Below, piece by piece: positions 49,295 to 59,845 of a stretch of 64,000 nt of DNA. The DNA comes from Flavobacteriaceae bacterium (GTDB lineage Bacteria > Bacteroidota > Bacteroidia > Flavobacteriales > Flavobacteriaceae): the NCBI GenBank assembly GCA_021739635.1, contig JAIPBH010000008.1, positions 124,001 to 188,000 of the forward strand, read 5' to 3'. The notes beneath the pieces were generated by a model. It saw only the letters and a list, made by a program, of their open reading frames with translations, was not told the origin of the DNA and searched no databases. The first letter of the stretch is position 1. Each line of letters begins with the position of its first letter. The translations under genes were made by a program, and so were the position numbers.

Positions 49295-51676
49295 TTAATT
49301 TACTTTTTCTTCAATAACTTTTTTAACAATTATTTTAGATGAAGCGCTTTTATTGTTTAAAGCTTCAATTTTAGCTTTAACTTCAGCTTCTGTGCCTTTA
49401 AATACTTGTTTTGTTGTTGATTTTTCGCCATTATTATTGATATCGGTTGAAACTGTAGCTGTAAAAGTTCCTTCATCATTACTTTCCATGGTTACTCTTA
49501 CTTCTTTAGTTGATGTATTTCCAGTTTCAGCATAAGCTGTAACGCTATCAACATCTAAAGCAATACTTGGAGCAATTACCAATGCAACTACCGACATTAA
49601 TTTTAATAATATGTTTAATGATGGCCCTGATGTGTCTTTAAAAGGATCTCCAACCGTATCACCAACAACAGCTGCTTTATGAGCATCTGAACCTTTACGT
49701 CCTTCAGCTTCAATCATTTTCTTAGCATTATCCCAAGCGCCACCGGCATTTGATTGGAAGATAGCCATAAGAACTCCACATGTTGTTACGCCAGCTAATA
49801 AGCCTCCTAACATTTCGGCGCCACCTATAAAACCTACAGCAACAGGAACAGCTAAAGCCAATAATCCTGGTAAAACCATTTCTTTAATAGATGCCTTTGT
49901 AGATATTTCAACACATTTTTCATATTCGGCATAACCATCAGCTTCGTCAAATATTTTTCTCTGTTCTGCTGTAACTTTTGACATATCTGAATCAACATCT
50001 CTCATCACTTTTAAGGCTGCTTTTAATTGAGGAATATCTCTAAACTGACGACGAACTTCTTCAATCATTGCCATTGCAGCACGACCTACAGCGTTCATAG
50101 ATAATGCAGAAAATACAAATGGCAACATACCACCTATTAATAATCCAGCCATAATATTTGGTTTTGAAACATCAATTGCTTCAACGTGTGCCGTATGCAT
50201 AAAAGCTGCAAATAAAGCTAATGCAGTTAATGCAGCAGATGCAATTGCAAATCCTTTACCAATGGCAGCAGTTGTATTACCTACAGCGTCTAATTTATCT
50301 GTACGTTCACGAACTTCTTTAGGTAATTCGGCCATTTCGGCAATTCCACCAGCATTATCAGAAATTGGTCCGTAAGCATCAACTGCTAATTGGATTCCTG
50401 TATTAGCTAACATGCCAACGGCTGCAATTGCAATACCATACAAACCAGCATAATAATGAGAAATCATGATTGCGGCAGCTATTAATAATATTGGAATAGC
50501 CGTAGACATCATACCTACGCCTAAACCAGCAATAATATTGGTTGCAGAACCTGTTTCAGATTGTCTAACAATTGAAGTAACAGGTTTAGTTCCTGTACCA
50601 GTATAATATTCTGTTACTTTTCCAACAAAAAATCCGGAAATTAATCCAGCAAGAGTAGCCATAAAAACACCAAAAGAACCAAATGGTAATCCTTGAACTG
50701 TTTCTGGAATCATAGCATCAATTATAAAATAGGAAGCTATAATCATTAAAAATCCTGAGCCAAACTCTCCTAAATTCAACGCTTTATGTGGTGAACCGCC
50801 ATCTTTAACTTTCACAAATAAGGTTCCTATAATTGACATGACAATACCAATAGCAGCTAAAACAAGTGGTAAATATACAGCGCCTAAACCACCATAACCA
50901 GGAGTAATAATGATAGCGCCTAATACCATGGTTCCAATAATAGAACCCACATATGATTCGAATAAATCGGCTCCCATACCTGCAACATCCCCAACATTGT
51001 CACCAACGTTATCTGCAATTGTAGCAGGGTTTAAAGGATGATCTTCTGGAATTCCAGCTTCTACTTTACCAACTAAATCTGCACCAACATCGGCTGCTTT
51101 GGTATAAATACCTCCACCAACACGCGCAAATAAAGCTATAGAAGACGCACCTAATGAAAACCCAGAAAGCACATTTAATACCATAGGGATATTTTCTGAA
51201 CCTGGCCACATCCATTGATAAATTATGAACAAACCACTAAGCCCTAAAACACCTAATCCAACCACACCTAGTCCCATAACAGCTCCTCCAGCAAAGGCCA
51301 CTTCTAAGGCTTTACCTAAAGATGTTCTTGCGGCTTGAGTCGTTCTTACATTTGCTTTTGTTGCAACTCGCATTCCAATAAAACCTGCTAAAGCAGAACA
51401 AACAGCTCCTACTACAAATGATAAAGCTACCATTCCATTGGAACCTTCTTCATAAGTTCCTTTAAAAAATAATAAGATTGCTACAGCAATCACAAAAATT
51501 GCCAAAATTTTATATTCGGCTTTTAAAAATGACATAGCCCCATCAGCTATATGTTTAGCTATTGTAACCATTTTTGGAGAGCCCACCTCCTGTTTAGTTA
51601 TCCAAACATTTTTCACAAAAACAAATAGGAGTCCTAAGACCCCAAAAGCAGGCAGAAATTTTACTATTAATTCCAT
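49295..51676 (-). CDS. hppA: membrane-bound ion-translocating pyrophosphatase (K+-dependent type by motif) with C-terminal extension
   Basis: [93 protein letters not shown]. Confidence 0.95.
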   Translation of the reverse strand: MELIVKFLPAFGVLGLLFVFVKNVWITKQEVGSPKMVTIAKHIADGAMSFLKAEYKILAIFVIAVAILLFFKGTYEEGSNGMVALSFVVGAVCSALAGFIGMRVATKANVRTTQAARTSLGKALEVAFAGGAVMGLGVVGLGVLGLSGLFIIYQWMWPGSENIPMVLNVLSGFSLGASSIALFARVGGGIYTKAADVGADLVGKVEAGIPEDHPLNPATIADNVGDNVGDVAGMGADLFESYVGSIIGTMVLGAIIITPGYGGLGAVYLPLVLAAIGIVMSIIGTLFVKVKDGGSPHKALNLGEFGSGFLMIIASYFIIDAMIPETVQGLPFGSFGVFMATLAGLISGFFVGKVTEYYTGTGTKPVTSIVRQSETGSATNIIAGLGVGMMSTAIPILLIAAAIMISHYYAGLYGIAIAAVGMLANTGIQLAVDAYGPISDNAGGIAEMAELPKEVRERTDKLDAVGNTTAAIGKGFAIASAALTALALFAAFMHTAHVEAIDVSKPNIMAGLLIGGMLPFVFSALSMNAVGRAAMAMIEEVRRQFRDIPQLKAALKVMRDVDSDMSKVTAEQRKIFDEADGYAEYEKCVEISTKASIKEMVLPGLLALAVPVAVGFIGGAEMLGGLLAGVTTCGVLMAIFQSNAGGAWDNAKKMIEAEGRKGSDAHKAAVVGDTVGDPFKDTSGPSLNILLKLMSVVALVIAPSIALDVDSVTAYAETGNTSTKEVRVTMESNDEGTFTATVSTDINNNGEKSTTKQVFKGTEAEVKAKIEALNNKSASSKIIVKKVIEEKVN

Positions 51677-51742
51677 TTTAATTGATTAGTTGTTAGTTAA
51701 TTTTTTTTTTAGAAACGGCTAAAAATAGTAAAATATAATTGA

Positions 51743-51775
51743 TAAAAAAAACCACCTTAAATTAAGATGGTTTTA
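51743..51775 (-). terminator. rho-independent terminator downstream of ppa
   Basis: Minus strand AAAACCATCTTAATTTAAGGTGGTTTTTTTT. Confidence 0.7.
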
Positions 51776-51807
51776 TTTTATTGTAGATATTTTATTAATC
51801 TAATAAT

Positions 51808-52335
51808 TTAGATAGTAAATGTTCTTTTTTTCTTGTGTTCACTGTCATCATATCGTTTTACACAATTATGATAAATTTCAATAGCTTCTTCAGCACTTCC
51901 CCAACCTCCAACATCAACTTTCTTTTCCTCTAAATCTTTATATACTTGAAAAAAATGTTCAATTTCTTTTAATCTATGAGGATTTAAATCACTTATATCA
52001 TTATTCTGACTCCAAATAGGATCTGAAACTGGTACACAAATAATTTTTTCATCGGGTCCTTTTTCATCGGTCATATGGAAAACACCAATAGGTTTAACTT
52101 CCATAACAACCATTGGAAATGTAGGTTCTGTTCCCAAAACCAATACATCTAATGGATCTTTATCAAGTGCTAATGTTTCAGGAATAAAACCGTAATCTCC
52201 AGGGTACATCATAGATGAAAACAACATTCTATCAAAACGGATTTTATGCAATGTAAAATCATATTCGTATTTATTTCTACTTCCTTTAGGTATCTCAATT
52301 AACACATCAAAAGTTAATTCGCTTTTCTTAGTCAT
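51808..52335 (-). CDS. ppa: soluble inorganic pyrophosphatase (family I)
   Basis: IEIPKGSRNKYEYD, YPGDYGFIPETLALDKDPLDVLVL. Confidence 0.95.
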   Translation of the reverse strand: MTKKSELTFDVLIEIPKGSRNKYEYDFTLHKIRFDRMLFSSMMYPGDYGFIPETLALDKDPLDVLVLGTEPTFPMVVMEVKPIGVFHMTDEKGPDEKIICVPVSDPIWSQNNDISDLNPHRLKEIEHFFQVYKDLEEKKVDVGGWGSAEEAIEIYHNCVKRYDDSEHKKKRTFTI

Positions 52336-52587
52336 AATTAATATTATAAATTATAATGATTCTCTATTATTTAGGGCATTTTAAAATGCATTGCAAAGAT
52401 ACTCATACCTTAAAGATTAAGCAACAAAATGAAGATTGATTTAAAACATTTTAAAAGGAAGAAAAAAAATGTATTAATAATACAATCAAATAACTATCAA
52501 CTTAAAAAAATCAATTAAAACTATTAACTTCGTATCAAATCATATCTTTTAAAAACTACACGCCATGAATCATTTTACATTAAGAAA

Positions 52588-54237
52588 ATGAGAAAAGAAT
52601 TTACCCCCAAATTATTTTCGCTTCTTAAACTAGGTATCTCTAAAGAAACGTTTATAAAAGATTCTCTTTCTGGTTTAATTGTTGGAATTGTGGCTTTACC
52701 ACTTGCCATTGCTTTTGCCATTGCATCTGGAGTTTCTCCTGAAAAAGGTATTATTACAGCCATCATTGCTGGTATCATTATTTCTTCATTTGGCGGCAGT
52801 AGAGTTCAAATTGGTGGCCCAACAGGCGCTTTTATTGTTATTGTTTATGGCATTGTAGAACAATATGGTATCAATGGTTTAACTATTGCAACCTTTATGG
52901 CAGGGTTTATAATTATTGGCTTTGGAATTGCTAAACTTGGAAATTTACTAAAATTTATTCCTTATTCGCTCATTGTAGGATTTACAAGTGGGATTGCCTT
53001 AATTATTTTTTCATCACAAATAAATGATTTTTTCGGGCTTCATATTGCCAAAGTACCTGCTGATTTTATTGAGAAATGGATTATTTATTTTAAAAATTTT
53101 AATCACATTAACTGGTATTCTGTAGCATTAACTGTTGGTACTATTACTATAATGATTGCTTTTCAAAAATTTGCAAAAAAAATTCCGGGTTCAATCATAG
53201 CTATTTTAATATCAACTATTATTGTTCAAGTATTTAAAATTCCTGTGGATACCATAGAAAGTAATTTTGGTGAAATTCCAAATAGTTTTAATATGCCATC
53301 ATTTCCTCATGTAGATTTTAATACTATTCAGGCACTTATTCAACCTGCTTTTGCCATTGCTTTATTAGGAAGTATAGAATCTTTACTTTCTGCAGTTGTG
53401 TCTGATTCTATGATTGGAGGAAAACACAGATCAAATATTGAATTAATTGCTCAAGGAGCAGCCAATATATTTTCCTCATTATTTGGCGGCATTCCTGCAA
53501 CTGGGGCCATAGCCAGAACAGCTACTAACGTAAAAAATGGTGGCAGAACGCCTATTGCCGGTATTATACATGCTTTAGTTTTACTAGCCATTATGCTAAT
53601 TTTTGGTCTGTACGCTAAATTAATCCCACTTTCTTGTTTAGCTGGAATTTTAATTATTGTAGCTTATCATATGAGTGAATGGCGGCAATTTAAGTCTATT
53701 ATAAAAGGAAGCCGAATGGATATTATTATCATGCTAACCACCTTTTTCTTAACCGTTATTTTTGATTTGGTTATTGCTATTGAAATTGGTATTGTGCTTT
53801 CAAGTTTTATGTTTATGAAGCGAATGAGTGAATCTGTTCAGGTTCAAAATATATTAACCGATACTGTAAATGGTGAGCATTTATTTGATGATGAATTAGT
53901 TGATTTACCAAAAGGAGCGTTGCTTTATGAAATTAATGGCCCACTGTTTTTTGGTGCTGCTCGCCAATTTCAAGAAACGATAACCAACACCAATCAAGAA
54001 CCTAAAATTATTATTATAAGAATGCGCTATGTGCCTATGATTGATGCTACTGGATACCAAAGTTTAAAAGAAATAATAAATACTTATAAAGCAAGAGGTA
54101 TCAACGTAATTCTATCTGGTATAAGCGAAACTCTTAGAAAAGATTTTGAAAAAAACGCCTTGTTTTTAATTATTGACAAAAAATTTGTTGTTGAAGATAT
54201 TTCAAAAGCTATAGAGCTAGCTAAAAAAACCTTTTAG
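52588..54237 (+). CDS. SulP family inorganic anion transporter with STAS domain
   Basis: DSLSGLIVGIVALPLAIAFAIASGVSPEKGI, IGGPTGAFIV; C-terminal STAS MRYVPMIDATGYQSLKEI. Confidence 0.92.
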   Translation: MRKEFTPKLFSLLKLGISKETFIKDSLSGLIVGIVALPLAIAFAIASGVSPEKGIITAIIAGIIISSFGGSRVQIGGPTGAFIVIVYGIVEQYGINGLTIATFMAGFIIIGFGIAKLGNLLKFIPYSLIVGFTSGIALIIFSSQINDFFGLHIAKVPADFIEKWIIYFKNFNHINWYSVALTVGTITIMIAFQKFAKKIPGSIIAILISTIIVQVFKIPVDTIESNFGEIPNSFNMPSFPHVDFNTIQALIQPAFAIALLGSIESLLSAVVSDSMIGGKHRSNIELIAQGAANIFSSLFGGIPATGAIARTATNVKNGGRTPIAGIIHALVLLAIMLIFGLYAKLIPLSCLAGILIIVAYHMSEWRQFKSIIKGSRMDIIIMLTTFFLTVIFDLVIAIEIGIVLSSFMFMKRMSESVQVQNILTDTVNGEHLFDDELVDLPKGALLYEINGPLFFGAARQFQETITNTNQEPKIIIIRMRYVPMIDATGYQSLKEIINTYKARGINVILSGISETLRKDFEKNALFLIIDKKFVVEDISKAIELAKKTF

Positions 54238-54241
54238 AGCT

Positions 54242-56764
54242 CTAAAAGTGAAAGCCAAATGTGCCAGTAATTCCAAATTTTCTAGCATTAGGATTTTCAA
54301 GATAATTACCTCTAAAGTTAAAGTCTAACCTAAAAATTTTAAAAATATTTCCTACACCAAGGCTGTATTCATAATACACCTTATTGTTTGGAGCTACTAA
54401 AGGAATACTATTTGGGTTTGTTGTGGTATTTAATGCAATATTTTTATCTGAAATATCTCCCCAAACTGCACGTATTCCAACAATTTCACGAAGATTAAAT
54501 TGTTTTAAAAAAGGAATTCTTGAAAAGAATAATCCATTAAAATTATGCTCAAAATTCACAGACGTGTAGGTGTCTGAAACAAATTCATAAAAATCTAATT
54601 GAGAAAATGTGTTATAAATTGAAAAGTAAGATTGATTACCTGGAATAACACTTAACAAACCTAATGGCACTTCTCCAAAAGTTTTACCTGCTTCAATAGT
54701 AGTTGTTAATCTTCCTAAACCTCCTATTAACCAAGGTTGCACATATGACATTTGAACTTTGGTGTAATTAAAATCACTGTTAAATATGCTTTTATCGCCA
54801 CGACTTACTTGGGCAAAAAGACGTGCAAAATTATCGTTTGCTTCGAGTCTTTCAACACCAAATCCAGTCATTTTTCGTTTTGGAAAATATGATAACGACA
54901 GTGTTGTTTCGTATTGCTTAATTTGAGATTCAACACCTGTAGGTGTATTATAATCTAAACTAAACGTAGGTGAAGCAGATTCTAAAGTACGATAATTTGC
55001 GCCTAATTTAAAAAGTACATTTCTTAAAGGTTCTAATTCAATTCCTAAACTTGTTAGATTTATTGAAGTAAGCTTATCATTAGCTCCTGTTCCAACGACT
55101 GAAGATGACGCTAAACTTCTGCCTAAAACATCTGTTGATGTGGTTAAACTAGCGCCTATTTGTTCTACATCTCTTCTATTTCCTCCAGAAATAATCAATC
55201 TGCTTTTTTTATCTAACAGCCATTTACCTGAAATGCCATACTTAAACTTATCGTCTTTAAAACCATAAGCTAAAAACCCTTCTAAACGCCAAAGATCATT
55301 TTTTCCAAAATAAGTTCTTAAGCCTGTTCTTAAACGAATCCCTTCAACTTCATTAAACCCAAAGGTGGAAAAAATAGGTCCGTAATCTAACGGAAGCTCG
55401 TTAAATTCAACATAACCAGATGCTAAAATGCTTCCTAAATTATAAAGTTTCTTAAATTTTTTGACTGTTTTTAACGTGTCTAACATTTTGTAAACCCCTT
55501 TTTCGTCTTTATTTAAGGCTTCTAACCTGTTTTCGTTCCAAAAAGACTCATCTCTGTCATACACATCTTTATCAAAATTAAAAACCTCTTGTTCGTAGAA
55601 CTTTTTATCTAAAGGTTTATCAAACTCATAATTATTATAAAGTGTGGTTCTTTTACCATAAACACCTCTTGATTTTTCTTTTTTGTTAAGCGCAAAATCA
55701 GACATCATATAATCTCTTTTTACTAAGAATAATGAGTCGTTTAAAACTTCAAATTCTTGCTCAATATAAATGTCTTTAACCCAGTTAATATTAGCACTTT
55801 TTGAGGCTTGCAAATTAATTTCTTTAATGGCATATGTTGTATCTGCCACCCAAAAATCTCCTTTAAAAGTTAATTCATTTTTCCTTCTAGGGTAATAAAT
55901 GATATTATAACACCACTTATTGTCTATATAAGTACTATCTGATAACACATAATTATAGGTGTTTATTCCTGTTCGTGAAAGTGGACTTACAAAACTTTTA
56001 TCAAAGAATTTGAGGTAATTATCATATACATTAAAGTCTGAATACAAATCGTTAACAAAATCAATTACCACTTGATTATCACTAAATCCAGAGTTTTTAT
56101 TTCCTTCTAAAACGTTCTTTTCTTTTTTAAGCACATTATCTCCATAAACTTTTGATACGGCTTCATTGATAAAGATTGGCAAGTATGTTTTTCCTGTAAT
56201 ACTTGAAGTATCAACTTCATTAAAAACAAATTCCATGCCTTTAAACAGTTTACTTTTTATAAGAGTGCTATCAATGGTATTGATGTCAAATTCAACCTTT
56301 TCATATTTATCATACTTGTATTGATTGAATTGTTTTAAGCCATTTGTTCGTTTATGTTCCCATATTTTTCTGAGCAAATCTATTGCTGGATTATCCTTTT
56401 TAGATTGTTTGCCTGTTACAATTAATACTTGATCCAGTTGAGATGCTTGTTCTTTTAAGATGAATTTTAAATCATAATTCACTTTTTTGGTTAGCGGAAC
56501 TATAATAGTTTCATATCCAATAAAAGAGACTGTAAGCTCTGACCAAGTATCGGAAGATTCTAAATAAAACTTGCCATTCTCATCAGTAATTGTTCCTTGA
56601 GTTGAACCTTTGAAAATAATATTAGCAAAGGAAATAGGTAAATTATCTTCATCAAAAACATAACCACTTACTTTGGTTTGAGCTAATGAGGAAAAAAATC
56701 CAAGGAAGAAAAGGGCAAAAAATATTCTTATATTCATAATACAAAAAACTTCATCAACAATCAT
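54242..56764 (-). CDS. DUF5686 and carboxypeptidase-like regulatory domain-containing outer membrane protein
   Basis: TKVSGYVFDEDNLPISFANIIFKGSTQGTITDENGKFYL; long beta-barrel C-terminus. Confidence 0.82.
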   Translation of the reverse strand: MIVDEVFCIMNIRIFFALFFLGFFSSLAQTKVSGYVFDEDNLPISFANIIFKGSTQGTITDENGKFYLESSDTWSELTVSFIGYETIIVPLTKKVNYDLKFILKEQASQLDQVLIVTGKQSKKDNPAIDLLRKIWEHKRTNGLKQFNQYKYDKYEKVEFDINTIDSTLIKSKLFKGMEFVFNEVDTSSITGKTYLPIFINEAVSKVYGDNVLKKEKNVLEGNKNSGFSDNQVVIDFVNDLYSDFNVYDNYLKFFDKSFVSPLSRTGINTYNYVLSDSTYIDNKWCYNIIYYPRRKNELTFKGDFWVADTTYAIKEINLQASKSANINWVKDIYIEQEFEVLNDSLFLVKRDYMMSDFALNKKEKSRGVYGKRTTLYNNYEFDKPLDKKFYEQEVFNFDKDVYDRDESFWNENRLEALNKDEKGVYKMLDTLKTVKKFKKLYNLGSILASGYVEFNELPLDYGPIFSTFGFNEVEGIRLRTGLRTYFGKNDLWRLEGFLAYGFKDDKFKYGISGKWLLDKKSRLIISGGNRRDVEQIGASLTTSTDVLGRSLASSSVVGTGANDKLTSINLTSLGIELEPLRNVLFKLGANYRTLESASPTFSLDYNTPTGVESQIKQYETTLSLSYFPKRKMTGFGVERLEANDNFARLFAQVSRGDKSIFNSDFNYTKVQMSYVQPWLIGGLGRLTTTIEAGKTFGEVPLGLLSVIPGNQSYFSIYNTFSQLDFYEFVSDTYTSVNFEHNFNGLFFSRIPFLKQFNLREIVGIRAVWGDISDKNIALNTTTNPNSIPLVAPNNKVYYEYSLGVGNIFKIFRLDFNFRGNYLENPNARKFGITGTFGFHF

Positions 56765-56799
56765 GCTAATGAAGTTTATATAACGTAAAATTTAACGAT

Positions 56800-57777
56800 T
56801 TATTTGTATAAAACTTTTTTAACAGCTTTAATGACATCTTCGCTATTTGGCAACCATTCTGCTAATAAAACTGGTGAATAAGGAGCAGGAGTATCAGCCG
56901 TATTAATTTTAATAATTGGTGCATCTAAATAATCAAAAGCTTCAGATTGCACTATGTATGTGATTTCGGTAGAAACGTTTCCAAAAGGCCAAGCTTCTTC
57001 TAAAATGACCAATCTATTTGTTTTTTTAACAGATTTTAGAATAGTTTCTTTATCCATAGGTCTTACAGTACGTAAGTCAATAATTTCACATGAGATGCCT
57101 TCTTTAGCTAATTCATCGGCAGCTGCGTAAGCTTCTTTTATAATTTTCCCAAATGACACTATTGTTACATCTGTTCCTTCTCTTTTTACATCAGCAACAC
57201 CTAATGGAATGGTATACTCTCCTTCCGGAACTTCACCTTTATCTCCATACATTTGTTCGCTTTCCATGAAAATAACTGGGTCATCATCACGAATAGCAGA
57301 TTTTAGTAATCCTTTCGCATCATATGGATTTGAAGGCACTACCACTTTTAAACCTGGTGTATTTGCAAACCAACTTTCAAAAGCTTGAGAATGAGTTGCT
57401 CCTAATTGACCTGCAGATGCTGTTGGGCCTCTAAAGACGATTGGGCATTTAAATTGTCCACCAGACATTTGTCTAATTTTAGCAGCGTTGTTTATAATTT
57501 GATCAATTCCAACTAGTGAAAAGTTAAAAGTCATGTATTCAACAATTGGTCTGTTTCCAGTCATAGTGGAACCCACAGCAATCCCAGCAAAACCTAGCTC
57601 TGCAATAGGCGTATCAATAACACGTTTTGGACCAAATTCATCTAACATTCCTTTTGATGCTTTATAAGCACCATTGTATTCTGCAACTTCTTCTCCCATT
57701 AAATATACGCTTTCGTCTCTGCGCATTTCTTCGCTCATTGCTTCACAAACAGCTTCTCTAAATTGAATTGTCTTCAT
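56800..57777 (-). CDS. pdhB: pyruvate dehydrogenase complex E1 component subunit beta
   Basis: MKTIQFREAVCEAMSEEMRRDESVYLMGEEV, EAWPFGNVSTEITY; start taken at internal Met (57777) rather than ORF-track 57834. Confidence 0.92.
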   Translation of the reverse strand: MKTIQFREAVCEAMSEEMRRDESVYLMGEEVAEYNGAYKASKGMLDEFGPKRVIDTPIAELGFAGIAVGSTMTGNRPIVEYMTFNFSLVGIDQIINNAAKIRQMSGGQFKCPIVFRGPTASAGQLGATHSQAFESWFANTPGLKVVVPSNPYDAKGLLKSAIRDDDPVIFMESEQMYGDKGEVPEGEYTIPLGVADVKREGTDVTIVSFGKIIKEAYAAADELAKEGISCEIIDLRTVRPMDKETILKSVKKTNRLVILEEAWPFGNVSTEITYIVQSEAFDYLDAPIIKINTADTPAPYSPVLLAEWLPNSEDVIKAVKKVLYK

Positions 57778-57848
57778 TAAATTATTTTTTAAATCGAGTT
57801 GCAAAAATAACAATAAATGATTTACGATACTCAAAAGAATTATTTAAA

Positions 57849-57872
57849 ATTTATTATGCGTGCATAGTAAAT
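57849..57872. promoter_or_regulatory. 24-bp inverted repeat ATTTATTATGC-GT-GCATAGTAAAT in divergent pdhB/etfB promoter region
   Basis: 11-bp arms with one mismatch, 2-bp spacer; direct reading. Confidence 0.5.
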
Positions 57873-57992
57873 ATTCAGAATAAAATAATTAACTTCGTGA
57901 CTTCTAAGTTATAGTTTTAGTTACACTTTTAATATTATTACAGTTTTCTGATTCTATTTTTTAATAAATTAAAAACACATAAATTACTAGAA

Positions 57993-58739
57993 ATGAAAAT
58001 ATTAGTATGTATCAGTCATGTTCCAGACACTACATCAAAAATTAATTTTACTGATGACAATACCAAGTTTGATACAAATGGTGTACAATATGTAATTAAT
58101 CCAAATGATGAATTTGGTTTAACTCGTGCTATGTGGTTTAAAGAAAAACAAGGTGCAGAAGTCACCGTAGTTAATGTAGGCGGAGCAGAAACTGAACCAA
58201 CGTTGCGTAAAGCTTTAGCAATAGGCGCTGATGCTGCCATTAGAGTAAATGTAGCTGCTGCTGATGGATTTTCAGTGGCTAAACAATTAGCTAAAGTGGT
58301 TAAAGATGGTGGTTATGATTTAATTATTGCAGGCAGAGAATCTATTGATTATAATGGGGGTATGGTGCCTGGAATGATTGCAGGTCTAACAAATTCAAAT
58401 TTTGTAAGCAATTGTATTGGCCTTGAAGTTGACGGTAATTCTGCTAAAGTAGTTAGAGAAATTGATGGCGGTAAAGAAACTGTTAATACAAGTTTACCTT
58501 TAATTATTGGCGGACAAAAAGGGCTTGTAGAAGAAAGCGATCTTCGCATCCCTAATATGCGTGGTATTATGATGGCACGACAAAAACCTTTAACTGTTTT
58601 AGAGCCTATTGATATTGCTCCTGAAACTGCTTCTGTTAAGTTTGAAAAACCAGCTCCAAAAGGTGCTGTAAAATTAGTTTCGCCTGATAATTTAGACGAA
58701 TTAATAAGTCTGCTCCATAACGAAGCAAAAGTCATTTAA
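57993..58739 (+). CDS. etfB: electron transfer flavoprotein beta subunit
   Basis: MKILVCISHVPDTTSKI, LIIAGRESIDYNGGMVPGMIAG. Confidence 0.94.
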   Translation: MKILVCISHVPDTTSKINFTDDNTKFDTNGVQYVINPNDEFGLTRAMWFKEKQGAEVTVVNVGGAETEPTLRKALAIGADAAIRVNVAAADGFSVAKQLAKVVKDGGYDLIIAGRESIDYNGGMVPGMIAGLTNSNFVSNCIGLEVDGNSAKVVREIDGGKETVNTSLPLIIGGQKGLVEESDLRIPNMRGIMMARQKPLTVLEPIDIAPETASVKFEKPAPKGAVKLVSPDNLDELISLLHNEAKVI

Positions 58740-58768
58740 AAAATACGATTTCAAATTAAAAAAATATT

Positions 58769-59728
58769 ATGTCAGTTTTAGTATATACAGAATCAGACCA
58801 AGGACGTTTCAAAAAAACAGCTTTTGAAGTGGCTTCATATGCCAAGTCAGTTGCTGATCAATTAGGAACAACTGTAACCGCAATTACTATCAATGCTGCT
58901 GATACGTCAGAGTTAGAAACCTATGGTGTTAGCAAAGTTTTAAAAGTTACCAATGCATCTTTAGAGTCCTTTAATGCCAAAATATATGCATCAATAATTC
59001 AACAAGCTGTTGAAAAAGAAAGTGCAAAAGTTGTGGTTGTTAGCTCGAGTGTTAACAGCAAGTATTTAGCACCTCTGCTATCTATTAATTTGAATGCAGG
59101 TTATGCTACCAACGTACTTGAAACTCCTTCAAATACGGCTCCCTTTATTGTAAAACGTACAGCATTTACAAATAAGGCTTATGAAATGTTTCAAATAAAT
59201 ACAGATGTGAAACTATTGGGTATTTCTAAAAACAGTTTTGGATTAAAAGAAAATAAAACAACAGCTTCTTCTGAAGATTTCTCTCCTTCCATTCCAGAAT
59301 CAGGAATTCATGTGGAATCTGTAGATAAAGCATCTAATAAAGTAACCATTGCGGATGCTGAAATTGTAGTTTCTGCTGGGCGTGGTTTAAAAGGACCTGA
59401 AAACTGGGGAATGATTGAAGAATTAGCTGATGTTTTAGGAGCTGCAACAGCTTGTTCAAAACCCGTTTCAGATTTAGGTTGGAGACCTCATGGTGAACAC
59501 GTTGGTCAAACAGGCAAACCAGTTGCTTCAAATTTATATATAGCCATTGGTATCTCTGGAGCCATTCAGCATTTAGCAGGTATTAACGCTTCCAAAGTAA
59601 AAGTTGTAATAAATACAGATGCAGAAGCGCCATTTTTCAAAGCTGCAGATTACGGTGTTGTTGGCGATGCGTTTGTAGTGGTACCAGAACTCATAAAAAA
59701 ATTAAAAGCATTTAAAGCACAACAATAA
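58769..59728 (+). CDS. etfA: electron transfer flavoprotein alpha subunit
   Basis: VSAGRGLKGPENWGMIEELADVLGAA, GQTGKPVASNLYIAIGISGAIQHLAG. Confidence 0.96.
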   Translation: MSVLVYTESDQGRFKKTAFEVASYAKSVADQLGTTVTAITINAADTSELETYGVSKVLKVTNASLESFNAKIYASIIQQAVEKESAKVVVVSSSVNSKYLAPLLSINLNAGYATNVLETPSNTAPFIVKRTAFTNKAYEMFQINTDVKLLGISKNSFGLKENKTTASSEDFSPSIPESGIHVESVDKASNKVTIADAEIVVSAGRGLKGPENWGMIEELADVLGAATACSKPVSDLGWRPHGEHVGQTGKPVASNLYIAIGISGAIQHLAGINASKVKVVINTDAEAPFFKAADYGVVGDAFVVVPELIKKLKAFKAQQ

Positions 59729-59845
59729 ATATTTTTTTCTACATTGTATTACCAAACAAACTGTTTAATTTGCATTTTAAAATTTATCTGCAAAAGGTAG
59801 TTGCTAAAGTCCAAATTTAAGCAGTTATTTGCGTTTTGTATATTT

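Noticed and set aside
57778-57834. N-terminal extension of pdhB (MSIVNHLLLFLQLDLKNNL)
   Set aside because: Protein family begins at MKTIQFREA; the extension is AT-rich upstream sequence.
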